Positions 41,950 through 51,670 are shown, numbered from the stretch's first letter. The stretch is DNA of 64,000 bases from Chitinophagaceae bacterium (GCA_009996675.1 JAACZQ010000002.1:50882-114881), one strand, 5' to 3'. The notes: a model not told the origin generated them from the letters alone. Program-made: numbers and translations.

Positions 41950-42217
41950 ACGTTATTGGTTTTTAATTTAGAAGGTTTAATTAATTCTGATACGTTTTCA
42001 GCGATTTTTATGCCATCCCGCCCGGATAAGTCAAAATTTCAGTATTGCCGTCCGGAGGCCCCTAATCCCTGTAAACCTTGTCAGTATGGGCGGCAAAGAT
42101 GGGGTAAGTTTTCTGTACGGATGTCATTTTTTCATTAATTCCCCGGCCTTTATTTTTTGTGTACCGGCAATCCGGACCGTTTTTTAACCCGTATGTAAGG
42201 TATCTAAACACGCATTT

Positions 42218-42637
42218 ATGAAAATAGTCCGTAGGATCGTCCGGGTGGTTTTGACCAGTATCCTGGTACTGTTTGCTGGTCTCCTGGTATATGCCAATTG
42301 GCGCAAACCTTCCCTGGGGGAACGTATTTACATGGAAAATCCAACCCAGATCGTAGTACTTCAGTTCCCGGAATCGTATACACAATATGATTCTGTTCGC
42401 CTCACCGCTTTCTGGCAGTCCGCACCCGGGGTTTCTGCCAGCTATATTGGCCTGGCCAGTCGCACCCTCTGTATTACCATCGACCCCCGGAAAACCAGCC
42501 GGGCTGCCATTTTGCAGCAGGCCCAAAATTTCGATCAGCAGTTGGCTGAGCGGCAACCCGTTGGCAACCGTGCTGAATGTCCGGTTGATCTTACCGGTTT
42601 CCAGCGCCTGATGTACACACTGAATATCCGGAAATAG
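42218..42637 (+). CDS. hypothetical protein with N-terminal TM segment
   Basis: ORF, hydrophobic N-terminus. Confidence 0.5.
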   Translation: MKIVRRIVRVVLTSILVLFAGLLVYANWRKPSLGERIYMENPTQIVVLQFPESYTQYDSVRLTAFWQSAPGVSASYIGLASRTLCITIDPRKTSRAAILQQAQNFDQQLAERQPVGNRAECPVDLTGFQRLMYTLNIRK

Positions 42638-42673
42638 TTATTGTATTCCTTCTTCACCTTAAATCAAATTGCA

Positions 42674-43138
42674 ATGAAAAAGAGTCTCTTTCGGTTGGGG
42701 GGTATTGCCCTCGTTTTGTTGGTTGGTTTTACTGCCTGTAAGAAAAATGATGTCCCCGTGAATGCCGGCAGTGCCCTGTATCAGCGCCTGGGTGGCAATA
42801 TGGGCATCAAGAAAGTCGTAGATGATTTCATTGGCATTGTCGTAGCAGATAATGTCATTAATGGATTTTTTGCCACTACAGCCCGGTCACAGGAGCGGGT
42901 TGACCGCTTGAAAATGAACCTGGTAAATCAAATCGGACAGGCTGTAGGCGGTACAGAAACCTATACCGGTTTGTCTATGAAAGCGGCACATGTGGGAATG
43001 GGAATTAAAGATGTTCATTTTAACGCACTGGTGAATGACCTGGTTGCGGCTTTGAAAAAGAATGGTGTTAGTGACGCGGATATCAACACCATTGGTGGAG
43101 CATTGGTACCGTTGAAGACTGATATTGTAGAGCCATAG
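42674..43138 (+). CDS. group 1 truncated-hemoglobin-like lipoprotein
   Basis: LVGFTACKK lipobox; LYQRLGGNMGIKKVVDDFIGIVVAD, MKAAHVGMGIKDVHFNALVNDLVAALKKNGV match truncated globin pattern. Confidence 0.75.
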   Translation: MKKSLFRLGGIALVLLVGFTACKKNDVPVNAGSALYQRLGGNMGIKKVVDDFIGIVVADNVINGFFATTARSQERVDRLKMNLVNQIGQAVGGTETYTGLSMKAAHVGMGIKDVHFNALVNDLVAALKKNGVSDADINTIGGALVPLKTDIVEP

Positions 43139-43174
43139 CCTGAGTTATTTCATTTGGTTGTATCAAGGTTAAGA

Positions 43175-43200
43175 CCTGTCCGTTCCCGGACGGGTTTTTT
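43175..43200 (+). terminator. rho-independent terminator after globin-like gene
   Basis: CCTGTCCG-TTC-CCGGACGGG-TTTTTT. Confidence 0.75.
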
Positions 43201-43202
43201 CA

Positions 43203-43234
43203 TTTTGTACAGCCCGCTAAAAATTATACCTTTG
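43203..43234 (+). promoter_or_regulatory. Bacteroidota-type promoter upstream of nusB
   Basis: TTTTG (43203-43207), 19-nt spacer, TAccTTTG (43227-43234). Confidence 0.7.
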
Positions 43235-43260
43235 CGGTTCGAAAAACAAGTTCTTATAAA

Positions 43261-44190
43261 ATGATCAGCAGAAGAAATATCCGCGTGAAAGTGATGCAAC
43301 TGCTCTATATGATGGAGGCAGCTGAAAGTGAAAAATCCTTCCGCAAACCCGAGCAGGAATTACAGAAGCAGCTCGACCGCAGTACCGAATTATTCGTTTA
43401 CCTGCTGTATTTTATTACCGAAGTGGCCCGTTATGCAGAATATTATGCCAAACGCAGGGCTTCCCGCAATTTACCTACCGAAGAGGACCTGAATATCAAT
43501 ATCAAGATCGCTGGTAACCAGTTGTTATGGCAAATCCTGGAGAGTGCTACTTACCAGAAAGCACTGGAAATCTATCATCCTTCCAAGCTGGTGGACAGCG
43601 ACCTGGTTCGTAAAATCTACCACGAACTCTGTGAAGCACCCATTTATCAGCAATACATCACCGAAGACGGTCGGGATAAAGGCAAGGAAAAAGAAATCGT
43701 CCGCTTTATTTTTACCAATCTGATGTTACCCAATGAAAACTTTATTGGTCATGTGGAAGAGCATTTCAATAATTGGGATGATGATGCTGAAATGATGGAG
43801 CAGCTGATGCTGAATTTCTTACAAAAGCCTGCCAGTTACAGCCTGCAGGAAATGGTGAGCAAGGAAAAATGGGACTTTGCCAAATCCTTATTGCTTACCA
43901 CCATTGAGAAAAAGGAATATGTTTCAGAACTGATCAAGCCCAGACTGAAAAACTGGGATGCGGAAAGGATTGCCATCCTGGATATGGTGCTGATGCGTAT
44001 GGGTGTGTGTGAGCTCCTGTATTTCGAAACCATTCCCACCAAGGTAACCATCAATGAATATATTGATCTGGCTAAGGAATACAGTACCCAGCAGAGCGGT
44101 CAGTTTGTCAATGGTATCCTCGACAATATTCATAAGGAATTCACCGAAGCGGGTAAGATTCATAAGATTAATTACAAACACAAAGCCTGA
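43261..44190 (+). CDS. nusB: transcription antitermination factor NusB (N-terminally extended Bacteroidota type)
   Basis: MISRRNIRVKVMQLLY and C-terminal EYIDLAKEYSTQQSGQFVNGILDNI. Confidence 0.92.
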   Translation: MISRRNIRVKVMQLLYMMEAAESEKSFRKPEQELQKQLDRSTELFVYLLYFITEVARYAEYYAKRRASRNLPTEEDLNINIKIAGNQLLWQILESATYQKALEIYHPSKLVDSDLVRKIYHELCEAPIYQQYITEDGRDKGKEKEIVRFIFTNLMLPNENFIGHVEEHFNNWDDDAEMMEQLMLNFLQKPASYSLQEMVSKEKWDFAKSLLLTTIEKKEYVSELIKPRLKNWDAERIAILDMVLMRMGVCELLYFETIPTKVTINEYIDLAKEYSTQQSGQFVNGILDNIHKEFTEAGKIHKINYKHKA

Positions 44191-44191
44191 T

Positions 44192-44638
44192 ATGAAAGGG
44201 GTGTGGCTATGCATAGCAGCGATTATCGCTACCGGGCTCCTGGGCTGTGGTAATGGTAATGACAGTACCAGCCAGTCGGTTTCAGATCGGCAGTTGAAGG
44301 ATACGGCCAATTATACCCAGGTACAATGGCTGGATTCGGTGGTGAATTTTGGCAGCATTCCCATGGGTGAGACCATCAAGCTGCGTTACCGTTTTACCAA
44401 TACCGGAACCAGGCCTTTATTTGTAACCCATGTACGGGCAGGCTGTGGTTGTACGGTGGCCGATTACACGAAAGATGCAATTGCTCCCGGTGGTATGGGC
44501 GAGATAACGGCTGCATTCGACTCCAGGAAATCACAACCCGGCAATGTGCGAAAAGTGGTGATGGTGCATACGAATACCAGTCCGGTTAATGAACACACCC
44601 TTATCTTTACCGGCGAAGTAAAACCATCCGGTAACTAA
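44192..44638 (+). CDS. DUF1573 domain lipoprotein
   Basis: Lipobox GLLGCGN; VNFGSIPMGETIKLRYRFTNTGTRPL...GCGCTVADY. Confidence 0.85.
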   Translation: MKGVWLCIAAIIATGLLGCGNGNDSTSQSVSDRQLKDTANYTQVQWLDSVVNFGSIPMGETIKLRYRFTNTGTRPLFVTHVRAGCGCTVADYTKDAIAPGGMGEITAAFDSRKSQPGNVRKVVMVHTNTSPVNEHTLIFTGEVKPSGN

Positions 44639-44672
44639 CCCTTACATTTGTAAACAACAAAAACACATAACA

Positions 44673-45017
44673 ATGTTGAATTTGAATGCAGTTTTATTAG
44701 CAGCAGGCAACCCCCAGCAAGGTGGTGGTGGTATGGTGCAGTTGGTGATGATGGGTGCCATCATCCTGGTTTTTTGGTTATTCATGATCCGTCCACAAGC
44801 TAAAAAAGCCAAGGATCAAAAGAAGTTTGTAGACAATATGCAGAAGGGCGATAAAATTGTAACCATTGCCGGTATCCATGGTACCATCAATAAAATCAAT
44901 GAAGACAATACCATTCAGCTGGAAGTGAATCCCGGCAGCTACCTGAAAATTGAAAAATCTTCCGTGAGCATGGAATGGAGTGCTGCGATCAATAAAGCAT
45001 CTGCCGATAAAAAATAA
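44673..45017 (+). CDS. yajC: preprotein translocase subunit YajC
   Basis: FWLFMIRPQAKKAKDQKKFVDNMQKGDKIVTIAGIHG. Confidence 0.93.
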   Translation: MLNLNAVLLAAGNPQQGGGGMVQLVMMGAIILVFWLFMIRPQAKKAKDQKKFVDNMQKGDKIVTIAGIHGTINKINEDNTIQLEVNPGSYLKIEKSSVSMEWSAAINKASADKK

Positions 45018-45051
45018 TAACGCTTTTTTTTGGCGTTGAACACTTACATTA

Positions 45052-45080
45052 GGGCCTGGAATAAAATTCCAGGCCCTTTT
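45052..45080 (+). terminator. rho-independent terminator just upstream of coaE
   Basis: GGGCCTGGAAT-AAA-ATTCCAGGCCC-TTTT. Confidence 0.85.
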
Positions 45081-45084
45081 CTGT

Positions 45085-45678
45085 ATGCTCAAGATTGGTC
45101 TCACCGGCGGTATTGGCAGTGGTAAATCCACTGTATCCGATATTTTCAGGGTATTGGGCATTCCCGTGTATAATGCCGACAAACAGGCTAAAACTTTAAT
45201 GGAACAGGATCCGGGCCTGCGTGCAAAAGTGACGGATTTGTTTGGTCCCGAAGCTTATGCAGGCGGACAGCTGAACCGTAAATGGATAGCCGATATTGTT
45301 TTTAATGACCGCTATCAGTTAGAACGACTGAATGCTATTGTGCACCCGGCAGCCATCAGTGCCGGGGAAGCCTGGGCATTGGAGCAAAACACCGCATATG
45401 TGGTGAAAGAAGCAGCTTTGTTTTTTGAAGCGGGTTCTGCAGCCGGGCTGGATTATATCATTGGCGTGTATACCCCCAAGCACCTGCGAATTCAGCGGGT
45501 GATGCAGCGCGACGGATTATCGCGGGACGCTGTTTTACAGCGGATGGCACAGCAGATACAGGAAGAAATAAAAATGCGGCTATGCGATTTTGTGATCGTG
45601 AACGATGAGCAACAACTACTGATTCCACAGGTACTGCGACTGCATGAACAATTCATAAAAGAATCTTATGATAGATAA
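45085..45678 (+). CDS. coaE: dephospho-CoA kinase
   Basis: MLKIGLTGGIGSGKSTVSDIFRVLGIPVYNADKQAK. Confidence 0.95.
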   Translation: MLKIGLTGGIGSGKSTVSDIFRVLGIPVYNADKQAKTLMEQDPGLRAKVTDLFGPEAYAGGQLNRKWIADIVFNDRYQLERLNAIVHPAAISAGEAWALEQNTAYVVKEAALFFEAGSAAGLDYIIGVYTPKHLRIQRVMQRDGLSRDAVLQRMAQQIQEEIKMRLCDFVIVNDEQQLLIPQVLRLHEQFIKESYDR

Positions 45679-46030
45679 AGTAGCGCTTGCCCACGCTTTC
45701 GAAAAAATTAATAGCTATTGGAGCCCGGTTATCGCCGGTAGTCTGAATGGACAGCACGTTAAACTGGCCAAATTCAAAGGTCCTTTTACCTGGCATCACC
45801 ATGCGGAAGAAGATGAGCTGTTTTATGTGTTTAAAGGAGGTTTTAATATGGAGTTCAGGGATAAGGTAGTATCCTTGCAGGAAGGAGATTTTCTGATTGT
45901 GCCCCGCGGGGTGGAACACAGACCCAATGCACCGGAAGAAGTATGGGTAATGCTGTTTGAACCCGCTGGTACTCTGAACACCGGTAATGTGCGTAATGAA
46001 TTGACAAAGGATAAACTAACACAATTATGA
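45668..46030 (+). CDS. cupin domain protein
   Basis: WHHHAEEDELFYVFKGGFNME ... VPRGVEHRP. Confidence 0.88.
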   Translation: MIDKVALAHAFEKINSYWSPVIAGSLNGQHVKLAKFKGPFTWHHHAEEDELFYVFKGGFNMEFRDKVVSLQEGDFLIVPRGVEHRPNAPEEVWVMLFEPAGTLNTGNVRNELTKDKLTQL

Positions 46031-46350
46031 TTGCCTCCACGCCTAAGCCGCCCTACTATGCAGTGATTTTTACGAATGAGCTGACCAGTGATACAGACGG
46101 ATATGAGTTAACGGCTGAACAGATGGTTAGCATGGCTGAATTGCAACCCGGCTACCTGGGCCATGAGTCGGTTCGCAATGGATTGGGTATTACCATTTCT
46201 TATTGGGAAAGCCTTGAAGCCATTCGACACTGGAAATCCATTACCGAGCATCAGCTGGCCCAGGAGTTGGGGAGAAGCCGGTGGTATCAACGGTATAAAA
46301 CACGCATCTGCCTGGTAGAGCGGGATTATGGTTTTGAGAAAGAACCCTGA
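46027..46350 (+). CDS. antibiotic biosynthesis monooxygenase-like protein
   Basis: GYLGHESVRNGLGITISYWESLEAIRHWKSITEHQLAQ. Confidence 0.8.
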   Translation: MIASTPKPPYYAVIFTNELTSDTDGYELTAEQMVSMAELQPGYLGHESVRNGLGITISYWESLEAIRHWKSITEHQLAQELGRSRWYQRYKTRICLVERDYGFEKEP

Positions 46351-46362
46351 CCCCCAATTTAT

Positions 46363-47577
46363 ATGATTTTAGCCCCTCAACCTGCCAACGAATCGGAACG
46401 CCTTCGAGAACTGATGCGTTATGAAGTATTGCACACACAATACGAAGAAGATTTCGACGATATTGTTCGATTGGCTTCTTCTATTTGTGAAACACCGATT
46501 TCCACCATTACCCTTATTGCTCAGAACCAGCAATGGTTTAAAGCTCATATTGGGGTACCTCACAGGGATGGAGACCGGGATACTTCATTTTGTGGCCACG
46601 CCATTATGGGCACTGATCTGATGGTTGTCCCCGATGCGTTACAGGATGAACGTTTTGCCGATAATCCCCTGGTTCAACATGATCCATCCATCCGTTTTTA
46701 TGCCGGCTGTCCACTCATAAGCGCAAATGGGTTCCCCCTGGGTACCCTTTGTGTGATTGACCGTATACCCCGGCAGCTGAATCCCACACAGGAAATGTCT
46801 TTGAAGGTATTAAGCGGACAGGTCGTTAAATTATTCGAGCTCCGGCTTCGCAACCGGGAAATAGAGTCGCAGCGTGCCCGTCTGGAAGAGTTTGGCACTG
46901 TTCAGAATAAGATAATATCTATTATTTCGCATGATGTGCGGGGTCCGCTTGCATCTTTGAAAAGTCTGCTGGAACTGGTCCGTTCGGATCAGGTGTCGCC
47001 GGAAGATGCAAAAAACCTGTTTGGGATTCTGGACAAACAGCTGGATGGTACCATGGGTATGTTAACCAACCTGGTAGAATGGGGAGGTTTGCTGATGCGT
47101 AAACCCGCACTGGATATTGGCACGGTAGATCTGCATAACCTGGTAGAACACAAAATCATTCCAATCCTTGCCCCTTTTGCTGACCCTAAAAAGAACCAGA
47201 TCCGTAGCCTGATCAGACCTGGCCTGCGGGTTCGTGGAGATGAATACGCGTTGCGCTTCATTTTGCGGAATATTCTGAGTAATGCGAATAAATATACCAG
47301 TGAGGGCATCATACAGTTGAGCGCCACTGAAAAACCAGATGGCATCATTCAACTGCAAATCAGTGATAATGGTTGCGGGATGGATGAAACCCAACTCAAA
47401 AACCTGTTTCAGTGGGATCAGAAGCGAAAAAGCAGGGAAGGGACTCACCGGGAAAAAGGGAGTGGGCTAGGACTCATTCTGGCCCGTGAGTTTGCGGAGT
47501 CCATGCGCGTGACTATAGAAGCTACCAGTAATCCTGGAGAAGGCACTATCTTCACTTTAATTCTACATGAAGCCTAA
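46363..47577 (+). CDS. GAF domain sensor histidine kinase
   Basis: GAF-like N-term; ISHDVRGPLASLKSLLEL H-box; NILSNANKYT, DNGCGM, GSGLGLIL. Confidence 0.9.
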   Translation: MILAPQPANESERLRELMRYEVLHTQYEEDFDDIVRLASSICETPISTITLIAQNQQWFKAHIGVPHRDGDRDTSFCGHAIMGTDLMVVPDALQDERFADNPLVQHDPSIRFYAGCPLISANGFPLGTLCVIDRIPRQLNPTQEMSLKVLSGQVVKLFELRLRNREIESQRARLEEFGTVQNKIISIISHDVRGPLASLKSLLELVRSDQVSPEDAKNLFGILDKQLDGTMGMLTNLVEWGGLLMRKPALDIGTVDLHNLVEHKIIPILAPFADPKKNQIRSLIRPGLRVRGDEYALRFILRNILSNANKYTSEGIIQLSATEKPDGIIQLQISDNGCGMDETQLKNLFQWDQKRKSREGTHREKGSGLGLILAREFAESMRVTIEATSNPGEGTIFTLILHEA

Positions 47578-47923
47578 AACTACCATACGGATACTGGTTG
47601 CAGCGGCCTTACTGGCCGGGGCCTTATATTACACGGTTTTTTACTGGGCAATCCCGAAAACAGCGGCCTGGACCTTCCCGTTCAAGTGGCGTAATTTACC
47701 CATTCGTGCGCATCGTACGATTGCCAGGTCTTACCTCGGTCACCCGGCTGATACCATGGCATTAATATCCGACCGTTGGTACCAGGGGCCGGTGGGTAAG
47801 CAATATTCACTTACACTTTATTACAACCGCGATACCCTGGTTCGTTCGGCTGCGGTTTATTATCATTACCGATCCTGGCTGAAGCACAAAGACTATCTGA
47901 TTGATTCGGTTACTACGGAGTGA
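47567..47923 (+). CDS. hypothetical protein with N-terminal TM
   Basis: ORF, overlaps kinase end. Confidence 0.55.
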   Translation: MKPKTTIRILVAAALLAGALYYTVFYWAIPKTAAWTFPFKWRNLPIRAHRTIARSYLGHPADTMALISDRWYQGPVGKQYSLTLYYNRDTLVRSAAVYYHYRSWLKHKDYLIDSVTTE

Positions 47924-47933
47924 TAGGGGGATG

Positions 47934-48140
47934 TCAGATCTCAGATTTCAGATTTTTGATTTTTTGATGTTTGATTTTTTGATTGATGTCAAATCGAAGA
48001 AGTTGGAGGTTTGTTTTTTTCTAGAAGCGAGCAGCTAGCAGCTAAAAACCGACAGCCCAAAACACTCATAACTGACTACTCACTACTCACCGCGTATCGC
48101 CTTAGCTTTAGCGGTGGTCAAGCCTAAGCGCGGGTGGACG
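47934..48140. repeat. low-complexity/tandem intergenic segment, interspersed-repeat candidate
   Basis: gattttttgat units, agcagctagcagct, actactcactactcac, then cgcgtatcgccttagctttagcggtggtcaagcctaagcgcg. Confidence 0.45.
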
Positions 48141-48146
48141 GCACAA

Positions 48147-49802
48147 TCATTTCTTCCCCGTAATTTCTTCAATGGCTTTACCCACGGCGCCATTGGGCAT
48201 TTGTACACGGAGCATGGCGGCTAAGGTTACAGCAATATCGGTCATGTAGTATTCATGATTGGTTTTGCCTTGCGGCACATTCCAGCCATACCATACCAGG
48301 GGAATATGTGCATCGTAGGGATTCCATACACTGTGATCGGTTCCTTTGGGATTGTCTTTGAACCAGGCGGGAAGGGTAAGTACTTGTAAATCGCCGCTGC
48401 GGTATGGGAAATTTCCGTTGAGCAAACGTTCACGGATCGGGTTGGGTAAGTTGGATTGATCCAGCGCTGCTTTATCAACAATGCGATAAATGCCTTCTTC
48501 TTTTTCAAATCGCTTAATCAATGTTTTCTTGATCTGGTTTATATCCAGTTTCAGTGAATCGATTTGTTTGTGATTGAGAGCGAGATTATAATAGCTGGAA
48601 TTTGAAATGATGTCTTTGATCTGGTATTGTTCAAACATTTCCTGGTTCACTTTTTTTACCAGACTACTCAGGGTAACCGAACCACCGGGCAGGTTATGCT
48701 CTTTCAGAAAACCCGGTACATGCGCAGCACCATGATCGGCTGTGAGGAAAAGCAGGTAATTGCCTTTTCCTACCTGCTTATCGAGAAAGTTCAGGAAATC
48801 GGCAATATCGCGATCGAGACGCAGGTAGGTATCTTCCAGTTCAACGGCATTGGGACCGAAACTGTGACCGGAATAATCGGTGGAAGAAACACTGACTGCC
48901 AGGAAATCGGTTTCAGCGCCCTTGCCCATTTGCTCATTGATGGCCGCAGCCTTGGCCATTTCAAAAGTATAAGTAGCCGCCTGTGGCATAAAGGGCAGTT
49001 TCCAGTAATCCTTGCCGATATACCCCTTCATGTCATAGGGGAAACTGTTTTTCGGGCCAATCTCGGTACGCTCATACTCTTTTGCATCCGCCGTACTCTG
49101 GGTATAGGTTTCTATTGGGTATAAGGTATTCCACCCCTGTGCATAATAGGTATCGGGCAGTTTACGGGCATTGAAATCTTTTACCCACTGTGGCAGGTCA
49201 TTCATGTAATAGGTACTGCTGATAAACATGCCTTTGTTTTCATCATACCAGTATGCGGCGTTGGCAGAATGTCCGGCTGGCAGTATAGAACCACGGTCTT
49301 TGATGGAAATACCAATGACTTTGCTCCTGAAATTGGTGGCCAGTCTTAATTCATCGGTAATGGTATTGCTAACCAGGTTACGCGGACTCATTTCGCCGTC
49401 ACGGCTATCGGAACCCACCGTTTTTACGGTTTTATCTTCCACGCAATACATCGAACGGTTTAGTTTGCTGTCCCACCAGTTATTACCGGTAATCCCATTG
49501 ATGGAAGGGACGCTGCCGGTGTACACACAGGCATGACCACAGGCTGTGGCAGTAGGGGTATAGGGGATAAAGGTATTCTCGCAACTAAAGCCCTGGTTCA
49601 GAAGGCGGTTGAAGCCGTCTTTGCCATACCGGTTCTGGTACCGGTACAGGTAGTCCCAGCGCATCTGGTCAACCATCAGCCCTACCACCAGTTTGGGCCG
49701 GGGTACGCCATTGGAAGCTGCGGGGGTGGGATTATTGTTTTTTTGGGCATGTAAAAAGAGTACAAAAAGCCCGGAAAGGGCCAGCATCAAGCTTTTTTTC
49801 AT
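48147..49802 (-). CDS. alkaline phosphatase family protein (PafA-like)
   Basis: Signal peptide; GLMVDQMRWDYLYRY, PTATACGHACVYTG, TADHGAAHVP. Confidence 0.9.
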   Translation of the reverse strand: MKKSLMLALSGLFVLFLHAQKNNNPTPAASNGVPRPKLVVGLMVDQMRWDYLYRYQNRYGKDGFNRLLNQGFSCENTFIPYTPTATACGHACVYTGSVPSINGITGNNWWDSKLNRSMYCVEDKTVKTVGSDSRDGEMSPRNLVSNTITDELRLATNFRSKVIGISIKDRGSILPAGHSANAAYWYDENKGMFISSTYYMNDLPQWVKDFNARKLPDTYYAQGWNTLYPIETYTQSTADAKEYERTEIGPKNSFPYDMKGYIGKDYWKLPFMPQAATYTFEMAKAAAINEQMGKGAETDFLAVSVSSTDYSGHSFGPNAVELEDTYLRLDRDIADFLNFLDKQVGKGNYLLFLTADHGAAHVPGFLKEHNLPGGSVTLSSLVKKVNQEMFEQYQIKDIISNSSYYNLALNHKQIDSLKLDINQIKKTLIKRFEKEEGIYRIVDKAALDQSNLPNPIRERLLNGNFPYRSGDLQVLTLPAWFKDNPKGTDHSVWNPYDAHIPLVWYGWNVPQGKTNHEYYMTDIAVTLAAMLRVQMPNGAVGKAIEEITGKK

Positions 49803-49876
49803 GTTGCGAAGTTTGAATCTGCCGGGCAGAAATGTTAAAGCAGGCGTGAAGATACGGTAATGGTGAATAATTAGCC

Positions 49877-49907
49877 TTGACCTATAAGCCGGAAATGACT
49901 AATTTTG
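49877..49907 (+). promoter_or_regulatory. Bacteroidota-type promoter upstream of SPT-like gene
   Basis: TTG (49877-49879), 20-nt spacer, TAatTTTG (49900-49907). Confidence 0.6.
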
Positions 49908-49952
49908 CGGCAATTTAATCGCATCATAATAACAAAATAACAAATTGTTTAT

Positions 49953-51212
49953 ATGGCAGACATCTTCGAGAAGTTAATCAAAAACTACGGACCCATTGGT
50001 CAGCATCGTGAACGTGCACATGGATATTTCGCTTTCCCCAAGCTGGAAGGAGAAATCGGCAGCAGAATGAAATTTCGTGGTAAAGACATGATCGTCTGGA
50101 GTTTGAATAATTACCTCGGACTGGCCAATCACCCCGAAATCCGCAAAGTGGATGCCGATGCTTCCCGTGAATTCGGACTGGCCCTGCCCATGGGTGCCCG
50201 TATGATGAGCGGAAACAGCAATTATCATGAGCAATTGGAAAGAGAGCTGGCCGCATTTGAAGGTAAGGAAGATGCTATCCTGATGAACTTCGGTTATCAG
50301 GGCATTATGAGTGCCATCGACGCCATTTGCGGTCGTCATGATGTAATTGTTTACGACGCAGAAAGCCATGCCTGTATCATTGATGGTCTGCGTTTGCATC
50401 CCGGACATCGCTATGTGTTCAAACACAACGATGTGGAAGACTGCGAAAAGCAGCTTCAGCGTGCTACTGCCCTGGTTGAAAAACAAAAATCCGGTGGTAT
50501 CCTCGTGATTACTGAAGGTGTATTTGGTATGGCAGGTGACCAGGGTAAACTGAAAGAGATTGCAGCCCTGAAGGAAAAATATGAATTCCGTTTGCTGGTA
50601 GATGATGCACATGGTTTTGGTACCCTGGGTAAAACCGGTGCCGGTGCGGGAGAAGAGCAGGGCTGTCAGGATGCCATTGACCTCTATTTCTCCACTTTCG
50701 CCAAGTCTATGGCTTCCATTGGGGCGTTTATGGCCGGGCCGAAAATCATTGTTGATTATATCCGCTACAATATCCGTTCCCAGATTTTTGCCAAAAGCCT
50801 GCCGATGCCGCTGGTTATAGGCAACCTCAAGCGTCTGGATATGCTGCGTACGATGCCTGAGCTGAAAGACAAACTCTGGGAAAATGCACGCAAACTGCAA
50901 AATGGTTTGAAAGAAAGAGGATTTGATATTGGTAAAACCGATTCTCCGGTAACACCTGTATATATGAAAGGTGGGGTGGAAGAAGCTACCGCCATGGTGA
51001 TGGACCTGCGTGAGAATTACCATATTTTCTGTTCTATTGTGGTATATCCGGTGATTCCGAAAGGGCATATCATTTACCGACTGATTCCCACAGCAGCACA
51101 TACCGATGCTGATATTCAGGAAACCCTGAAAGCTTTTACTGAAACCAAGGCCAAGTTGGATGCCGGTGCTTATAAAGTAGAAGCCATTCCTGATATGGCC
51201 GAAGCGCGTTAA
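49953..51212 (+). CDS. serine palmitoyltransferase-like PLP-dependent alpha-oxoamine synthase
   Basis: WSLNNYLGLANHPEIR, DDAHGFGTLGKTGAG, FSTFAKSMASIGAF; N-terminus as in Bacteroidota SPT enzymes. Confidence 0.85.
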   Translation: MADIFEKLIKNYGPIGQHRERAHGYFAFPKLEGEIGSRMKFRGKDMIVWSLNNYLGLANHPEIRKVDADASREFGLALPMGARMMSGNSNYHEQLERELAAFEGKEDAILMNFGYQGIMSAIDAICGRHDVIVYDAESHACIIDGLRLHPGHRYVFKHNDVEDCEKQLQRATALVEKQKSGGILVITEGVFGMAGDQGKLKEIAALKEKYEFRLLVDDAHGFGTLGKTGAGAGEEQGCQDAIDLYFSTFAKSMASIGAFMAGPKIIVDYIRYNIRSQIFAKSLPMPLVIGNLKRLDMLRTMPELKDKLWENARKLQNGLKERGFDIGKTDSPVTPVYMKGGVEEATAMVMDLRENYHIFCSIVVYPVIPKGHIIYRLIPTAAHTDADIQETLKAFTETKAKLDAGAYKVEAIPDMAEAR

Positions 51213-51242
51213 ACTTTTGGTGTCTCGAATTACCTTTTTGAA

Positions 51243-51268
51243 AGGGAGTAGCAATACTCCCTTTTTTG
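51243..51268 (+). terminator. rho-independent terminator
   Basis: GGGAGTA-GCAA-TACTCCC-TTTTTT. Confidence 0.75.
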
Positions 51269-51281
51269 TTTACTTTACTGT

Positions 51282-51670
51282 ATGATCAGATTGGAGCATG
51301 CGGCTATCTGGTGCCGCAACCTGGAATTGATGAAGGACTTCTATGTCCGGTATTTTCACGCAACTGCCAATACCGGATATCATAATCCCGTCAAACAATT
51401 CAGCAGTTATTTTCTGCAATTTTCCTCCGGTGCCCGGTTGGAATTGATGCATCGGCCCGATATCAGGGAGCCATCAGACGCAGCGGCAAATGTATTCGGG
51501 TATCACCACCTGGCTTTTTCACTGGGTAGTAAGGAAAATGTGGATGCATTAATGAACGCCTGCGTGCGGATGGACTGATTATTGCCGGAGAACCCCGTAC
51601 AACAGGGGATGGGTATTATGAAAGTGTGGTACTGGATCCGGAAGGCAATCATATTGAATTAACGGTATAA
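51282..51670 (+). pseudogene. VOC/glyoxalase family protein, interrupted by a single frameshift
   Basis: ORF 51282..51578 stops after MNACVRMD; from 51554 in the -1 frame [38 protein letters not shown] completes the domain. Confidence 0.85.

Noticed and set aside
49974-51254. 426 aa minus-strand ORF antisense to the SPT-like gene
   Set aside because: Translation is rich in Phe/Gln/His/Cys with no recognisable domain; the sense frame is a clear conserved enzyme
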